A DNA stretch of 25,501 nucleotides from CAZGSV01 sp964528605 (GCA_964528605.1 CAZGSV010000043.1:1-25501), one strand, 5' to 3'; positions 8,901-16,369 are shown, numbered from the stretch's first letter. Made by a program: numbers and translations. The notes: a model not told the origin generated them from the sequence alone.

Positions 8901-10426
8901 TCGAGCGCGGTGCCTGGGACGCCTTCGCCAACGACTTCGGCCAGTTGTACCCCGTTTGCATCCGCGCCTGGTTCCTCTCCGCGCTGGTCGGCAATCAGTC
9001 CTATGTGGACTGCGTCCGCGGCGACAGGGTCTACACCTTCACCGCCCTCCTCGGCATCGGCGACCGCGAGAACGAGATCACTCGCATCAACCGCGCCCTC
9101 AAGTACGGCGGGCCTCTCCGACCCGACCAGAACGATATCTTGCTGCCCGAGACCGCCGCCGAGACCCTCGGCATCCGACCACAAGACGTGGGCCAGGCCC
9201 AGGTCTCCTGCGTCGGCATTGACTTCACCGTCATCGGCATCATCGACGAGACTGCGATGAAGAAGATCGTTGACCTCGACGGCGAGTCCATCCTGCCCGT
9301 GGACTACCTGCAGATGGAGGAGATTCGCCGCCGCACGCCCATGACCCGCGTCGGCCGCGAGCAGTTGCAGAAGTACCGCCACATTGAGCCCTCGGAGGTG
9401 GGGATCGTCGCCGCCCCCGTGGTCCTCAGCGCCGCCGGCACTTTGCGCAGTCTGGCCATTGGCGTCGACGACCCCAAGCGGGTGGAAGAGATCGCCAAGG
9501 ACCTGGCGCAGCGCCTCGGCCTCAACCTCTACGTCGGCGAAAAGAAGAACGTCTATCTCTACAGTTCCGTGGGCCTGACCTCCTTCCGCGGCGTCACCAA
9601 CGTCTTCATCCCCGTGCTCATTGCCGCCCTCATCGTGCTCAACACCATGCTCGGTTCCGTCTACGAGCGCACGCGCGAGATCGGCATCTTCAGTGCCTTG
9701 GGCCTGGCCCCGCACCACGTGGGCGCGCTCTTCATCGCCGAGGCCTGCGTCTACGCCGTGCTCGGCGGCATCGCCGGCTACCTCTTCGGCCAAGTGCTCT
9801 CCAAGATCATCGCCGCCGGGCAGATGATCCCCGGCCTGGACCTCAACTACTCCTCGCTCTCCGCCGTCGGCACTGAAATCGTGGTCATCTCCGTGGTGCT
9901 GCTCAGCACCCTCTATCCCGCTAAGAAGGCCTCGGAACTGTGCGTCCCCGGCGTCGAGCGCTCCTGGCGCCTGCCGGAGGCCGACGGCGACCACCTGCAG
10001 ATGCCCATGCCCTTCACCGTCCACCACCTGGAGTCGCTAGGCTTGCTCACCTACCTGCTCGACTTCCTGCAGGCTCACTCCGACTACTCGCTTGGTCAAT
10101 TCTCCACTGCCGAATCCGGGCTGGGACGGCATAAAGAGCAGGAGAAGGAAGGCTACGCCCTCCACTCCACGGTCTGGCTTGCGCCTTACGACCTGGGCGT
10201 GAGCGTGGACTTCGGCATCATCGCCCACCCGACGGAGGACGCGGCCGTCTTCGCCATGGACGTCTACTCCGACCGCAAGAGCGGAGACGTGCCGTCCTGG
10301 CTGCGGGCCACCCGCAACTTCCTCAATATCATCCGCAAGCAGTTCCTCATTTGGCGCACCTTCGACGATGAGACTCGCAACCAGTTCCGGCAGCGCGGAG
10401 AGGAGATGCTCGGTAGTGAGGCGTAG
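5996..10426 (+). CDS. Giant FtsX-family ABC permease fused to an M28-peptidase-like, probably inactive ectodomain
   Basis: The protein has 1476 residues. ATG at 5996 is preferred because AAGGAGG precedes it and a signal peptide follows (MRTRAGIALILALLVTMGSA); an in-frame GTG at 5966 is less likely. Residues about 35-460 resemble an M28 aminopeptidase with an inserted PA-like region. The metal-binding positions look replaced: YYD at 252-254 for the HxD motif, Ser268 for the GADDNASG aspartate, His299-His300 for the catalytic EE, and Asp442 near the last His position. Asp337 is kept. A beta-rich part follows (about 500-720), then a helical stalk, three membrane helices (about 794-870), and an FtsX core with helices near 919-943, 1202-1225, 1242-1265 and 1292-1312. 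That core includes SVYERTREIGIFSALGL. A soluble tail of about 160 residues ends the protein. The gene overlaps the next one by 11 bases. Confidence 0.85.
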   Translation: MRTRAGIALILALLVTMGSAAADPVVTGETLGVDWVDQVHRDLGALQNRITGSADAQQATAYVERTFRQLGLQRVSVTHFPAAVPVDKGTTLTLSTGEIIRVRPLWPNLVHTCLTPPEGLSGPLVYGGLGSFREFDGKLLEGSLVLLDFNCAMAWLNAAYLGAKAVVLIAPDDTLRGEAEQKFISIPVNIPRLWVPREQGLELKRRLEAGEQLQATLHSQVEWEQVQGDSVRGWLSGTDPTLRNETIAIQTYYDSNSVVLGLAPGAESLNSLAGLLALIERLKAHPPKRSVLFVAGTGHHQALAGSKHLLGWLRDQKAAMKDKKSYQVNPVAVFSLDLSSGSGAAGVFWMGYFYGYKEDIAWKFAEIGKFCREQYQSLARRLGLPVGDLYQEAFVDAVTAVKGKEWRTYLPGRLAFDSEVAVVAGIPGVTFATVNDTRRYVDTPLDTLDRVNLPNVKRQLKPLLEIIPRLLSVDNSDHRFFAKDLDDNFAKLTARVVEFNIKTGAAYFPNKPVPGSIAIVRALSKTNVGVRGELAAIPDKKGNAVFTGMCNSRIFDYKWRVEAYRVNSQTGEIDFAPDLGRQGNESYPIELKVDTNDKGLTVVLFNCEALTLFDTVDQTQFLLLRDLQIFDVTTEAAPYSFGFCVPVMPQQWAPVYEPAAVTFAPPGTLIKITLGASVLGRNFLLLNATPKEPLGIGFNVSEQHKVTWTSLQVGEDMWILNQDRIVNKLNRFGITNARLEQLHRETRKLLNQARRAREQMRYSDAVHYGRAAWGFELKAYPDVMKTANDIIKGVIFYLFLLLPFSFFAERLLIASPEIKRQIVWTAVVFIIMFAILAWVHPAFRMTSTPYIILVAFAIVALSVVVTYIVVSKFEEQMERVRLGVSGAKRIQRADVGRIQASSAAFLLGIANMRRRVMRTTLTCVTLVLLTFTVLSFTSVVSSVRINRVKLKGTPSYTGLMLRSVIWEPIERGAWDAFANDFGQLYPVCIRAWFLSALVGNQSYVDCVRGDRVYTFTALLGIGDRENEITRINRALKYGGPLRPDQNDILLPETAAETLGIRPQDVGQAQVSCVGIDFTVIGIIDETAMKKIVDLDGESILPVDYLQMEEIRRRTPMTRVGREQLQKYRHIEPSEVGIVAAPVVLSAAGTLRSLAIGVDDPKRVEEIAKDLAQRLGLNLYVGEKKNVYLYSSVGLTSFRGVTNVFIPVLIAALIVLNTMLGSVYERTREIGIFSALGLAPHHVGALFIAEACVYAVLGGIAGYLFGQVLSKIIAAGQMIPGLDLNYSSLSAVGTEIVVISVVLLSTLYPAKKASELCVPGVERSWRLPEADGDHLQMPMPFTVHHLESLGLLTYLLDFLQAHSDYSLGQFSTAESGLGRHKEQEKEGYALHSTVWLAPYDLGVSVDFGIIAHPTEDAAVFAMDVYSDRKSGDVPSWLRATRNFLNIIRKQFLIWRTFDDETRNQFRQRGEEMLGSEA

Positions 10427-12413
10427 CGCTCTCGAGCAGGAAATCGAAGAGTACCGCACCCTAATGGAGCAGCCCTCCTCCTACGAGGAGGGCTTCGACG
10501 TCAAGACCGTCATCGGTGCCTTCTTCGTGGGCTTCGTGATGATGCCCGGCGCCATCTACCTCGGCCTGGTGGCGGGGCAGGAACTCGGTTCCGCCGCCGA
10601 GTGGACCACCGTCATCCTCTTCACCGAGGTCGCGCGGCGCTCCTTTATGGTGCTCAAGAGGCAGGAGGTCTACGTCCTCTACTACGTCGCCGGCGGTTTG
10701 GCCGGCATGGCCGGAGGCACCGCGCTGGCGGGCGGCGCCTTCGCCGGCTTCATCTGGAACCAGTATCTGGTCCAGTCGCCCGCGGCCAAAACCTTCGGCA
10801 TTCAGGGCCAAATCCCCACCTGGGTAGTGCCGCACGCCGACTCCGAGGCGCTGCTCCAGCGCACCTTCATCCATCGCGACTGGCTGGCGCCCATCGGCCT
10901 GATGATGGCAGGGCAAATCCTCGGCCGCCTGAACTGGTTCGGCATGGGCTACCTGCTCTTCCGGGTCACCTCCGACCTCGAGCGGCTCCCCTTCCCCTTC
11001 GCGCCCATCTCCGCGCAGGGCGCCACCGCTCTCGCCGAGACCACCAGCAAGACCGAGACCTGGCGCTGGCAGGTCTTCAGCGTCGGCTCCATGATCGGCA
11101 TCGTCTTCGGCGCCTTCTACGTCGGCATACCGGCGCTGACCGCGCGCCTCCTGTCCAAACCCATTCAGTTGATACCCATCCCCTTTATCGACCTGACGCG
11201 CAACACCGAGACCATCCTGCCCGCCACCCCCACCGGCCTTACCACCCACATCGGAGCGATGTTCGTCGGTTTCATCCTGCCCTTCTGGGTCATCGTGGGC
11301 AGCGCGTTGGCCGCCATGAGCAAACTCATCATCAACCCCGCTCTCTACCACCGCCACATGATGCCGACTTGGGAACGCGGTATGGACACCATCAACACCA
11401 CCTTTGCCAACGACGTGGACTTCTGGACCTCCTTCGGCATCGGAACCGGCGTGGCCGTCGCGGTGTTGGGCACGGGCAACGTTATCGCCAGCCTGAGGCG
11501 CGCCAGGCAGGAGCAGCGCGAGGGACTCAGGATCTCCACGCTGAAGGCGCCCGCCGGGCGCGGTGACCTGCCGCTCTGGCTGGCCTTCGCCATGTGGTTC
11601 TTCGCCACCGCATGCTGCGTATGGCTGTGCAGAATCCTAGTTCCCCGCTTCCCCATCTGGATCGTCATGGTCTACGGCTTCGGCCTCAGCGCGGTCGAGT
11701 CCTACATCAACGCCCGCCTCATCGGGCTGGTCGGCACCGGCATCAGCATCCCCTACGTCAAGGAAGCCACCTTCATCTGGTGGGTCAAGTACCGCGGCGT
11801 GGACATCTGGTTTGCGCCCATCCCCTACAGCAACCAGGGTGGCACCGCCGCCAAGTTCCGCGAAGTGGAACTCACCGGCACCAAGATCACCAGCGTCATC
11901 AAGGCCGAGTTGCTCATGTTCCCCTTCCTCACCTGCTGCTCCCTCCTCTTCTGGCAGTTCATGTGGAAGTTGAATCCGATCCCCTCCGCCGTCTATCCCT
12001 ATGCCCAGAAGATGTGGCCCCTGAACGCGATGCGTTCCTGCCTGTGGCTTACCTCCACCAACCCGGACAGCCCCACGCGCGAGTTGTTCTTCAAGATGCT
12101 CAAGCCCAAGGTCATGGGCGTCGGCTTCAGCGGCTCCGTTATCATGTACTTGGTCCTGGTGGCGTTCCGCCAGCCGCTCATGCTCGTCTACGGAGTTATC
12201 CGCGGCTTCGGCGGCTGGCCGCACAGTGTGCCGGCCGAGGTTCTGGGCGCCTGCCTGAGCCGCTACTACTTCGAGAAGCGCTTCGGGCGGCAGACCTGGC
12301 GCCGCTACGCCACCGTCCTCATGGCGGGCTTCGCCTGCGGCATGGGCCTGATCGGAATGGGTTCCGTGGCCATCACCATGGTCCTCTCCGCCGTCTCGCC
12401 CTTGCCTTACTAG
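10416..12413 (+). CDS. Large polytopic membrane protein, OPT (oligopeptide transporter)-like
   Basis: The protein has 665 residues. GTG at 10416 is chosen, with GGAGAGGAG upstream; an in-frame ATG at 10368 lies deep inside the preceding gene. It has about 12 or more hydrophobic helices from residue 40 to the end. Features resembling the OPT superfamily include 'VMMPGAIYLGLVAGQELG' near the start and 'PFAPISAQGATALAETTSK' in the middle. The C-terminal part (GGWPHSVPAEVLGACLSRYY, then RRYATVLMAGFACGMGLIGM) recalls the DUF6785/DUF6784 layout that I remember from Planctomycete and Armatimonad proteins. The role is probably uptake or movement of a peptide-like or siderophore-like solute; this is inference. 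The overlap with the FtsX fusion gene and the direct junction with the next gene argue for one operon. Confidence 0.65.
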   Translation: MRRSALEQEIEEYRTLMEQPSSYEEGFDVKTVIGAFFVGFVMMPGAIYLGLVAGQELGSAAEWTTVILFTEVARRSFMVLKRQEVYVLYYVAGGLAGMAGGTALAGGAFAGFIWNQYLVQSPAAKTFGIQGQIPTWVVPHADSEALLQRTFIHRDWLAPIGLMMAGQILGRLNWFGMGYLLFRVTSDLERLPFPFAPISAQGATALAETTSKTETWRWQVFSVGSMIGIVFGAFYVGIPALTARLLSKPIQLIPIPFIDLTRNTETILPATPTGLTTHIGAMFVGFILPFWVIVGSALAAMSKLIINPALYHRHMMPTWERGMDTINTTFANDVDFWTSFGIGTGVAVAVLGTGNVIASLRRARQEQREGLRISTLKAPAGRGDLPLWLAFAMWFFATACCVWLCRILVPRFPIWIVMVYGFGLSAVESYINARLIGLVGTGISIPYVKEATFIWWVKYRGVDIWFAPIPYSNQGGTAAKFREVELTGTKITSVIKAELLMFPFLTCCSLLFWQFMWKLNPIPSAVYPYAQKMWPLNAMRSCLWLTSTNPDSPTRELFFKMLKPKVMGVGFSGSVIMYLVLVAFRQPLMLVYGVIRGFGGWPHSVPAEVLGACLSRYYFEKRFGRQTWRRYATVLMAGFACGMGLIGMGSVAITMVLSAVSPLPY

Positions 12414-14660
12414 GTGGTCTTGGGCTACTCGCGGGTCCTGTGCGCCCTCGCGCTGGCGCTCGTACCCCTGCTCCCGGCGCAGGCCGCGGACCTCTTCGCC
12501 GGCGCCCCCCCGGCCACGCGCAAGTTCCCCGTCTTCGCCGCCTATGGCGTGGAGAGCCCGGAGGCGGTCGGCAAGTCCGCCGAGGCGGGCATCAACTGCA
12601 TTGTGCTCGAGGCCCGGCCCGAGTTTGGGCAGGCTGACTGGAATCGCCTCGAGGCCCTGATCGCGGCGACGCAGGAACGCGGCCTCTACCTCTGCCTCGC
12701 GACCACCCTCTTCTGGCCGGGGGGGGAGCCGATGCCCTTCGACCCGGCCTACCGCATGGCCATGGCCAAGTGGCTCCAGGGCCTCGCCGAGCGCTACGGC
12801 CGCCTGCCCAATCTGCTCGGCTGGCAGATCGCCCCCGGCACGCTGGAGAACCTGAGGGGCGACGCGGCCGCCTTCCAGCAGTTGCTCCGCGAGCGCTACC
12901 CCTCGCTCGACGCGCTCAACCAAGCTTGGGATACCAAGTACAAGGGCTGGATCGAGATCAAGCCCTCCACCGAGATTCCTAAGTCCACCTCGCCCCTCTT
13001 CCCTCCCGCGCCGCGCGTCGTCGAGGGCGCCTACTACCTCGAACTCTATCGGCGTTTGGTCCTCCTTTGGGCGCAGGCGATCATGGCGGGCGATCCCAGT
13101 CATCCGTTGTTCAGCGGGCCGCTGCCCGTGCCTAAGTTGGTCGCCGCCGCGCCCAAGGTGCTCGATTGCCTCCAGCCCGAGGTTGCCCCGGAGGCGACGC
13201 CGGGGCAGGTGGGAATCGCTGTGGACCTCGGCCGGCGGGGGGGCGCGTTCCTCGCGGCGCCCGTCATGCGCCTGAGCGAGGGGCAGGGCGCCGAGGGAGT
13301 GATGCTGAACCTCGCCACCGCCCTGGCCCACGGCGCCTCGGGGGTCTTCCTCGATGACTGGCGCACCGCCGCCCCCGCGCTCGACCAGGCCCGGCTCCAG
13401 CAAGTCGCTGCGGAGTTCGACGACGCCGGCCCGGTTGTCGCGCGCCTCGGGATACTGCTTGAGCCTTGGGCGCCGCAGACGGTGACCGACCTCGGTGGCG
13501 GCCCCTACGGCTTCATCGCCGACGAAGTGCTGGGCGGGCCTGCCGGGCTGGTGGACTCGCTCGCTTCAGGGAGCATCTTCGGCGCGCCGCAGATTCTCGC
13601 CGAGGAGGACCTGCCCGAGGCCGACCTCTCCCAGTGCTCCGCGGTGCTCTGCCCCGCGGCGCTCTCTCTGGACGAACCGGGGTTCAACGCGCTCACCTCT
13701 TATGCCTATGCCGGAGGCGTGCTGGCCGCTGACCTGGGCCTGGGCGCGCTGCAGACCGGCGGCTTCGACAGACTCCCGCCCCCCCTGCAGAACGAGGTCT
13801 TCGGCCTGCTCGGCCTCATGTTCCCGGTCGCCTACGAGACCACCATGACCTTCGGCGACCCGGTCCCGCCCTTCTCTCGCCTGGGCCGCGTGCAGGCCGG
13901 TGGCGAACGCTCGCGGCCGTTTGTGGGTCCCGTGCTGCGCAGCGTCCCTGCGTCCGGCACAACCCTCTTCGGCCATTTCCTGATCCCACCCTCAGTCATC
14001 ACCTCCGCCGCCTTCGGAGGCCTCTTCGTGCGGCCCTACGGCGAAGGGTTCGGCGTCTTCAGCACCGGGCATCAATGGAGCAGATGGAACCAGGAGGATC
14101 GCGCGTTTGAGTTGTTCCATGCGGACCTGTGGAGCCGCCGCGCTGTCGTCGCGCTCGACTCTCCGCGCGCGCTGGTCTCCGAGCCCCTCGCCCTGGTTGA
14201 GCGCGAGAACGGCGTCTGCCTGATCAACGCCGCCGCCGACGAGTTGCCGGCGCGCCTGTGGCTCATGCCGGAGGGGGAGGGCGCTTACGGGGTGGGCGCC
14301 GAGTTGGAGAGATCACCCGACGGAACCTTGACCAGCACCATATCCGTCCCCGCGGATAGCGTGCTATGGGCCCCTCGCCTGCCGGTGCTGCTGCACCCCG
14401 ACAGCCGCGGGCGCGCGCTGCTCAAGACCTATTCGGCGGACAAGGTGGTCGTCGCCTTTGAGCCCGTCCCTCCGGCGCTTGGAGGGTCTCCCATGCTCGT
14501 CGTCATAGGCGAGGGCGAGTATCGCTTGGCCGGCCGGGAGCACCAGGCGCGCTGGAGCGACGGCAGAACCGAGTTACTGCGCGCCTCGCCCGACGGCGTC
14601 CTCCTGCTGCAAACCCCGACCGCCCCCGGCGAAGTCGAGTTGTCACCCGCCGAAGACTAG
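12414..14660 (+). CDS. Secreted GH42-like protein, apparently without catalytic residues
   Basis: The protein has 748 residues, with GTG immediately after the preceding stop and no obvious ribosome site, which implies coupled translation. The N-terminus is a signal peptide (LGYSRVLCALALALVPLLPA, cut near residue 24). A TIM-barrel region follows in GH42 style: LPNLLGWQIAPG (131-142), then FQQLLRERYPSLDALNQAW (154-172) and LATALAHGASGVFLDDWR (300-317). Residues about 343-450 look like the GH42 middle, class I glutamine-amidotransferase-like domain (ARLGILLEPW, then CSAVLCPAALSLDEPGFNAL). In true GH42 enzymes the acid/base Glu sits in 'WQ.DNE'; here the stretch is WQIAPG. The nucleophile motif 'E.QPG' is also not evident around 278-290. 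I read it as a carbohydrate-binding pseudo-enzyme. The C-terminal 250 residues are beta-rich with no family recognised. Confidence 0.65.
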   Translation: MVLGYSRVLCALALALVPLLPAQAADLFAGAPPATRKFPVFAAYGVESPEAVGKSAEAGINCIVLEARPEFGQADWNRLEALIAATQERGLYLCLATTLFWPGGEPMPFDPAYRMAMAKWLQGLAERYGRLPNLLGWQIAPGTLENLRGDAAAFQQLLRERYPSLDALNQAWDTKYKGWIEIKPSTEIPKSTSPLFPPAPRVVEGAYYLELYRRLVLLWAQAIMAGDPSHPLFSGPLPVPKLVAAAPKVLDCLQPEVAPEATPGQVGIAVDLGRRGGAFLAAPVMRLSEGQGAEGVMLNLATALAHGASGVFLDDWRTAAPALDQARLQQVAAEFDDAGPVVARLGILLEPWAPQTVTDLGGGPYGFIADEVLGGPAGLVDSLASGSIFGAPQILAEEDLPEADLSQCSAVLCPAALSLDEPGFNALTSYAYAGGVLAADLGLGALQTGGFDRLPPPLQNEVFGLLGLMFPVAYETTMTFGDPVPPFSRLGRVQAGGERSRPFVGPVLRSVPASGTTLFGHFLIPPSVITSAAFGGLFVRPYGEGFGVFSTGHQWSRWNQEDRAFELFHADLWSRRAVVALDSPRALVSEPLALVERENGVCLINAAADELPARLWLMPEGEGAYGVGAELERSPDGTLTSTISVPADSVLWAPRLPVLLHPDSRGRALLKTYSADKVVVAFEPVPPALGGSPMLVVIGEGEYRLAGREHQARWSDGRTELLRASPDGVLLLQTPTAPGEVELSPAED

Positions 14661-14691
14661 GAAACCAGGGCAAACCGGAAGCAGGGAGAAT

Positions 14692-14780
14692 GGGGACATG
14701 GAAGATGCGGACCGTAACCCGTTTTCGTACGGGGGTCGGCGTTGACATCAGGCCCTGCGGAAAATGGGTTGCTGTCCCCA
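14692..14780. repeat. Dispersed palindromic element, copy 1
   Basis: The ends are GGGGACA (14692-14698) and TGTCCCC (14773-14779). An inner inverted pair, AACCCGTTTTC at 14716-14726 and GAAAATGGGTT at 14760-14770, matches at 10 of 11 positions. The right half, GCGGAAAATGGGTTGCTGTC followed by CCCA, recurs in copies 2 and 3. It has the look of a REP/REPIN or MITE-like element. No transposase gene is in the window. Confidence 0.65.
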
Positions 14781-14875
14781 GTTTCCGCCCGTGCTGAACA
14801 GCAACCCGTTGTGCGCTTAGCGGCTGGCGACCAGTACCTAATGGCCAGTGCCCGCCGAAGAGGGGGCCCCCCTGC

Positions 14876-14900
14876 GTAGGGGCGACTCGCCGGGTCGCCC
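14876..14900. repeat. GTAGGGGCG-type hairpin repeat, copy A
   Basis: GTAG leads into GGGCGAC, a 7-base loop TCGCCGG, and GTCGCCC. It matches the reverse complement of copy B at 23120-23144 in 22 of 25 bases, and one paired position has swapped on both sides so that the stem is kept. Confidence 0.6.
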
Positions 14901-15171
14901 ACCATGGGGCCTGCCCCCCGTGGGGGCCGCATGGAAGCGGCGGCGTAGACGCTGGCTGGCTGAGGCCATGTCGCGGCACGTTCGGCCCGTACGCCCGGCG
15001 CTCGAAGCGTGTCCCTCCGGGCCTTGACAACCCCTCCCGTTCGATCAACGATCCGGCACGCGGTATGGCGCGCACAAGTCCGAGAACGGTTCCACCTGGG
15101 GGTACGGGGGAGGTGGAAGCGGCGGCCAACGACTGGTAGCATGGACGCGATCAGCGCCCGGGAGGTGGGCC

Positions 15172-15978
15172 ATGGAGATTGTGACCACGCCGACGGAACG
15201 ATGGCTCTCAGAAAGGCTTGCCCGTTGCCAGCGACGCTTCATTGTCTCCAGTCCGTACGTCGGCCGTGCTTTCGCTGACCTTCTGGCCCACGTTAGCGGT
15301 CGCGCCAGGAAGGTCCTGCTTACGAGAGTGGACCTCCGCGACTTCGCCTTCGGTTCCTCGGACATCGAGGCTTTGTGCGCAATCGCACGACAAGGGACAG
15401 TGGTCACCAGCCTGGCCGCGCTCCACGCAAAGGTGTACGTGGTGGACGATACGGCGGCGCTGGTCACCTCGGCCAACGCCACCCAAGCGGGGTTGCTCAG
15501 CAATCTGGAGTGTGGCCTGGCGGCCGAAGACCCCGATGTTGTCCGCCGCCTCGGTCGGCTGGTGCTGAGCGGGTTCGGCGCGACGGAGTCTCCCGCCGTG
15601 TGGCGATACAGCGACCTGGAGCCCTGGGTTCCAGTGGTGGAAATGCTTAAGGAGCCCGTGCGCAAAGCCCTAGCCGGAGCCTCGGGCGACTTGGCCAAGG
15701 TCATGCTGTGCCTACCGAGCGCACCCAGCACCAACGCGGCTCTGACGGCGGTGAAGGGCTGGACGTCTCTCGTGCTTCGCGGGATTCTCTTGCAGCCTCG
15801 GGATACGTTCCGGCTAGATGAGCTCGATGCCACCTGTCGTCCTGCGGCCGCGAAGCGCTACCCTCGGAACCGGCATGTTCGGGAGAAACTCCGCCAGCAA
15901 CTCCAGCGCCTTCGCGACCTTGGGCTGGTGGAGTTCCTAGGACAAGGACGCTATCGCCGCACGGTGGAGGTTGAGTGA
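15172..15978 (+). CDS. PLD-family nuclease with DpnI-C-like winged helix: probable stand-alone restriction endonuclease
   Basis: The protein has 268 residues, starting at ATG after a GGGAGGTG site. The N-terminal half is a phospholipase-D fold with one HKD motif: His85, Lys87 and Asp92 (LHAKVYVVDD), followed by Ser100 and Asn102 (TSAN). One HKD per chain suggests a dimer, as in restriction enzyme BfiI. The C-terminal 80 residues match the winged helix found in DpnI and Dam-replacing proteins: GWTSLVLRGILL, FRLDELDA, then YPRNRHVREKLRQQLQRLRD and GLVEFLGQGRYRR. This domain usually reads DNA, often methylated DNA. No methyltransferase gene is adjacent, which would fit a methylation-dependent enzyme. 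It likely acts in defence against foreign DNA; this is inference from domain content. A small acidic protein gene follows 9 bases later. Confidence 0.78.
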   Translation: MEIVTTPTERWLSERLARCQRRFIVSSPYVGRAFADLLAHVSGRARKVLLTRVDLRDFAFGSSDIEALCAIARQGTVVTSLAALHAKVYVVDDTAALVTSANATQAGLLSNLECGLAAEDPDVVRRLGRLVLSGFGATESPAVWRYSDLEPWVPVVEMLKEPVRKALAGASGDLAKVMLCLPSAPSTNAALTAVKGWTSLVLRGILLQPRDTFRLDELDATCRPAAAKRYPRNRHVREKLRQQLQRLRDLGLVEFLGQGRYRRTVEVE

Positions 15979-15987
15979 GGCGTCCCT

Positions 15988-16260
15988 ATGCACGTGTCGA
16001 TTGACATCGAGCTCGAGGTCCCGTTCTACGAACTTGAGGAGGCGCGAGAGGCTGAAGAACAGGCTGCCGCCACGGGCTGCGCGGTCTACTCGTGGATGAC
16101 GACCGGCGGCTGGAACTGGCTCGAGCGCCGCTGGAGCATCGTGGACGTTTTCGGTCTGGTGGTTCTGCCGAAGGGCCTGCCCGAGTACATAGATATGCCG
16201 GACGACCCGCCTGAGGAGGAGGTTGTCGAGGAGGGGGTCGGTGGCGAGGCTGACGACTAA
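15988..16260 (+). CDS. Small, very acidic protein of unknown function downstream of the PLD nuclease
   Basis: The protein has 90 residues, starting at ATG only 9 bases after the nuclease stop. A weak GTGAGGC site overlaps that stop. I do not recognise a family. It has 23 Asp/Glu against 4 Lys/Arg, giving a net charge near -19. Acidic stretches lie at both ends (YELEEAREAEEQ and PDDPPEEEVVEE), and a Trp-rich middle (WMTTGGWNWLERRWSI) precedes a hydrophobic strand (VFGLVVLP). There is no signal peptide or membrane helix. Tight linkage suggests joint expression with the nuclease. An inhibitor or DNA-mimic role is possible but speculative. It could also be a spurious frame, though composition and position argue for a real gene. 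Confidence 0.5.
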   Translation: MHVSIDIELEVPFYELEEAREAEEQAAATGCAVYSWMTTGGWNWLERRWSIVDVFGLVVLPKGLPEYIDMPDDPPEEEVVEEGVGGEADD

Positions 16261-16347
16261 CGGTAGCCGACAAGAGGGCCGCCAGCAACGCACCGTAGTC
16301 CCAGTCGTGACCCGCAGGACTAGTCTCCTGCCTGCCACTTCTACCTC

Positions 16348-16369
16348 GCGGCAGGAATGCCGCTCCTAC
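16348..16369. repeat. GTAGGAGCG-type hairpin repeat, copy C
   Basis: GCGGCA, loop GGAA, TGCCGC, then TCCTAC. Read on the minus strand it begins GTAGGAGCGGCA, parallel to the GTAGGGGCGA lead of copies A and B, but with a different stem. Confidence 0.5.

Larger units (their letters stand above)
14661..15171. other. 511-bp gap holding repeat copy 1 and several strong GC hairpins
   Basis: No gene was found here. The gap contains repeat element copy 1 (14692-14780), a palindromic run GGGGGCCCCC near 14862, the hairpin repeat at 14876-14900, and a stem GCCCCC/GGGGGC around 14912-14927. A weak promoter-like TTGACA at 15024-15029 has only a poor -10 (AACGAT) 17 bases later, pointing to the nuclease gene at 15172. 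The hairpins could end transcription of the long operon upstream. Confidence 0.5.

Noticed and set aside
6911..10027. A minus-strand open frame of more than 1000 codons opposite the M28/FtsX fusion
   Set aside because: It is Gly/Asp/Glu/His/Val-rich with no recognisable domain. It arises from GC-rich third positions of the plus-strand gene, whose motifs and ribosome site are convincing.
11637..13403. A minus-strand open frame of 588 codons opposite the OPT-like and GH42-like genes
   Set aside because: Low-complexity composition, no motif, and it spans two real genes on the other strand.
15024..15052. Promoter for the PLD nuclease (TTGACA-17-AACGAT)
   Set aside because: The -35 is perfect but the -10 matches at only 3 of 6 positions, so I mention it only in the gap description.
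16348..16369. Start of a CRISPR array
   Set aside because: The three hairpin repeats are kilobases apart with no regular spacing and no cas genes.
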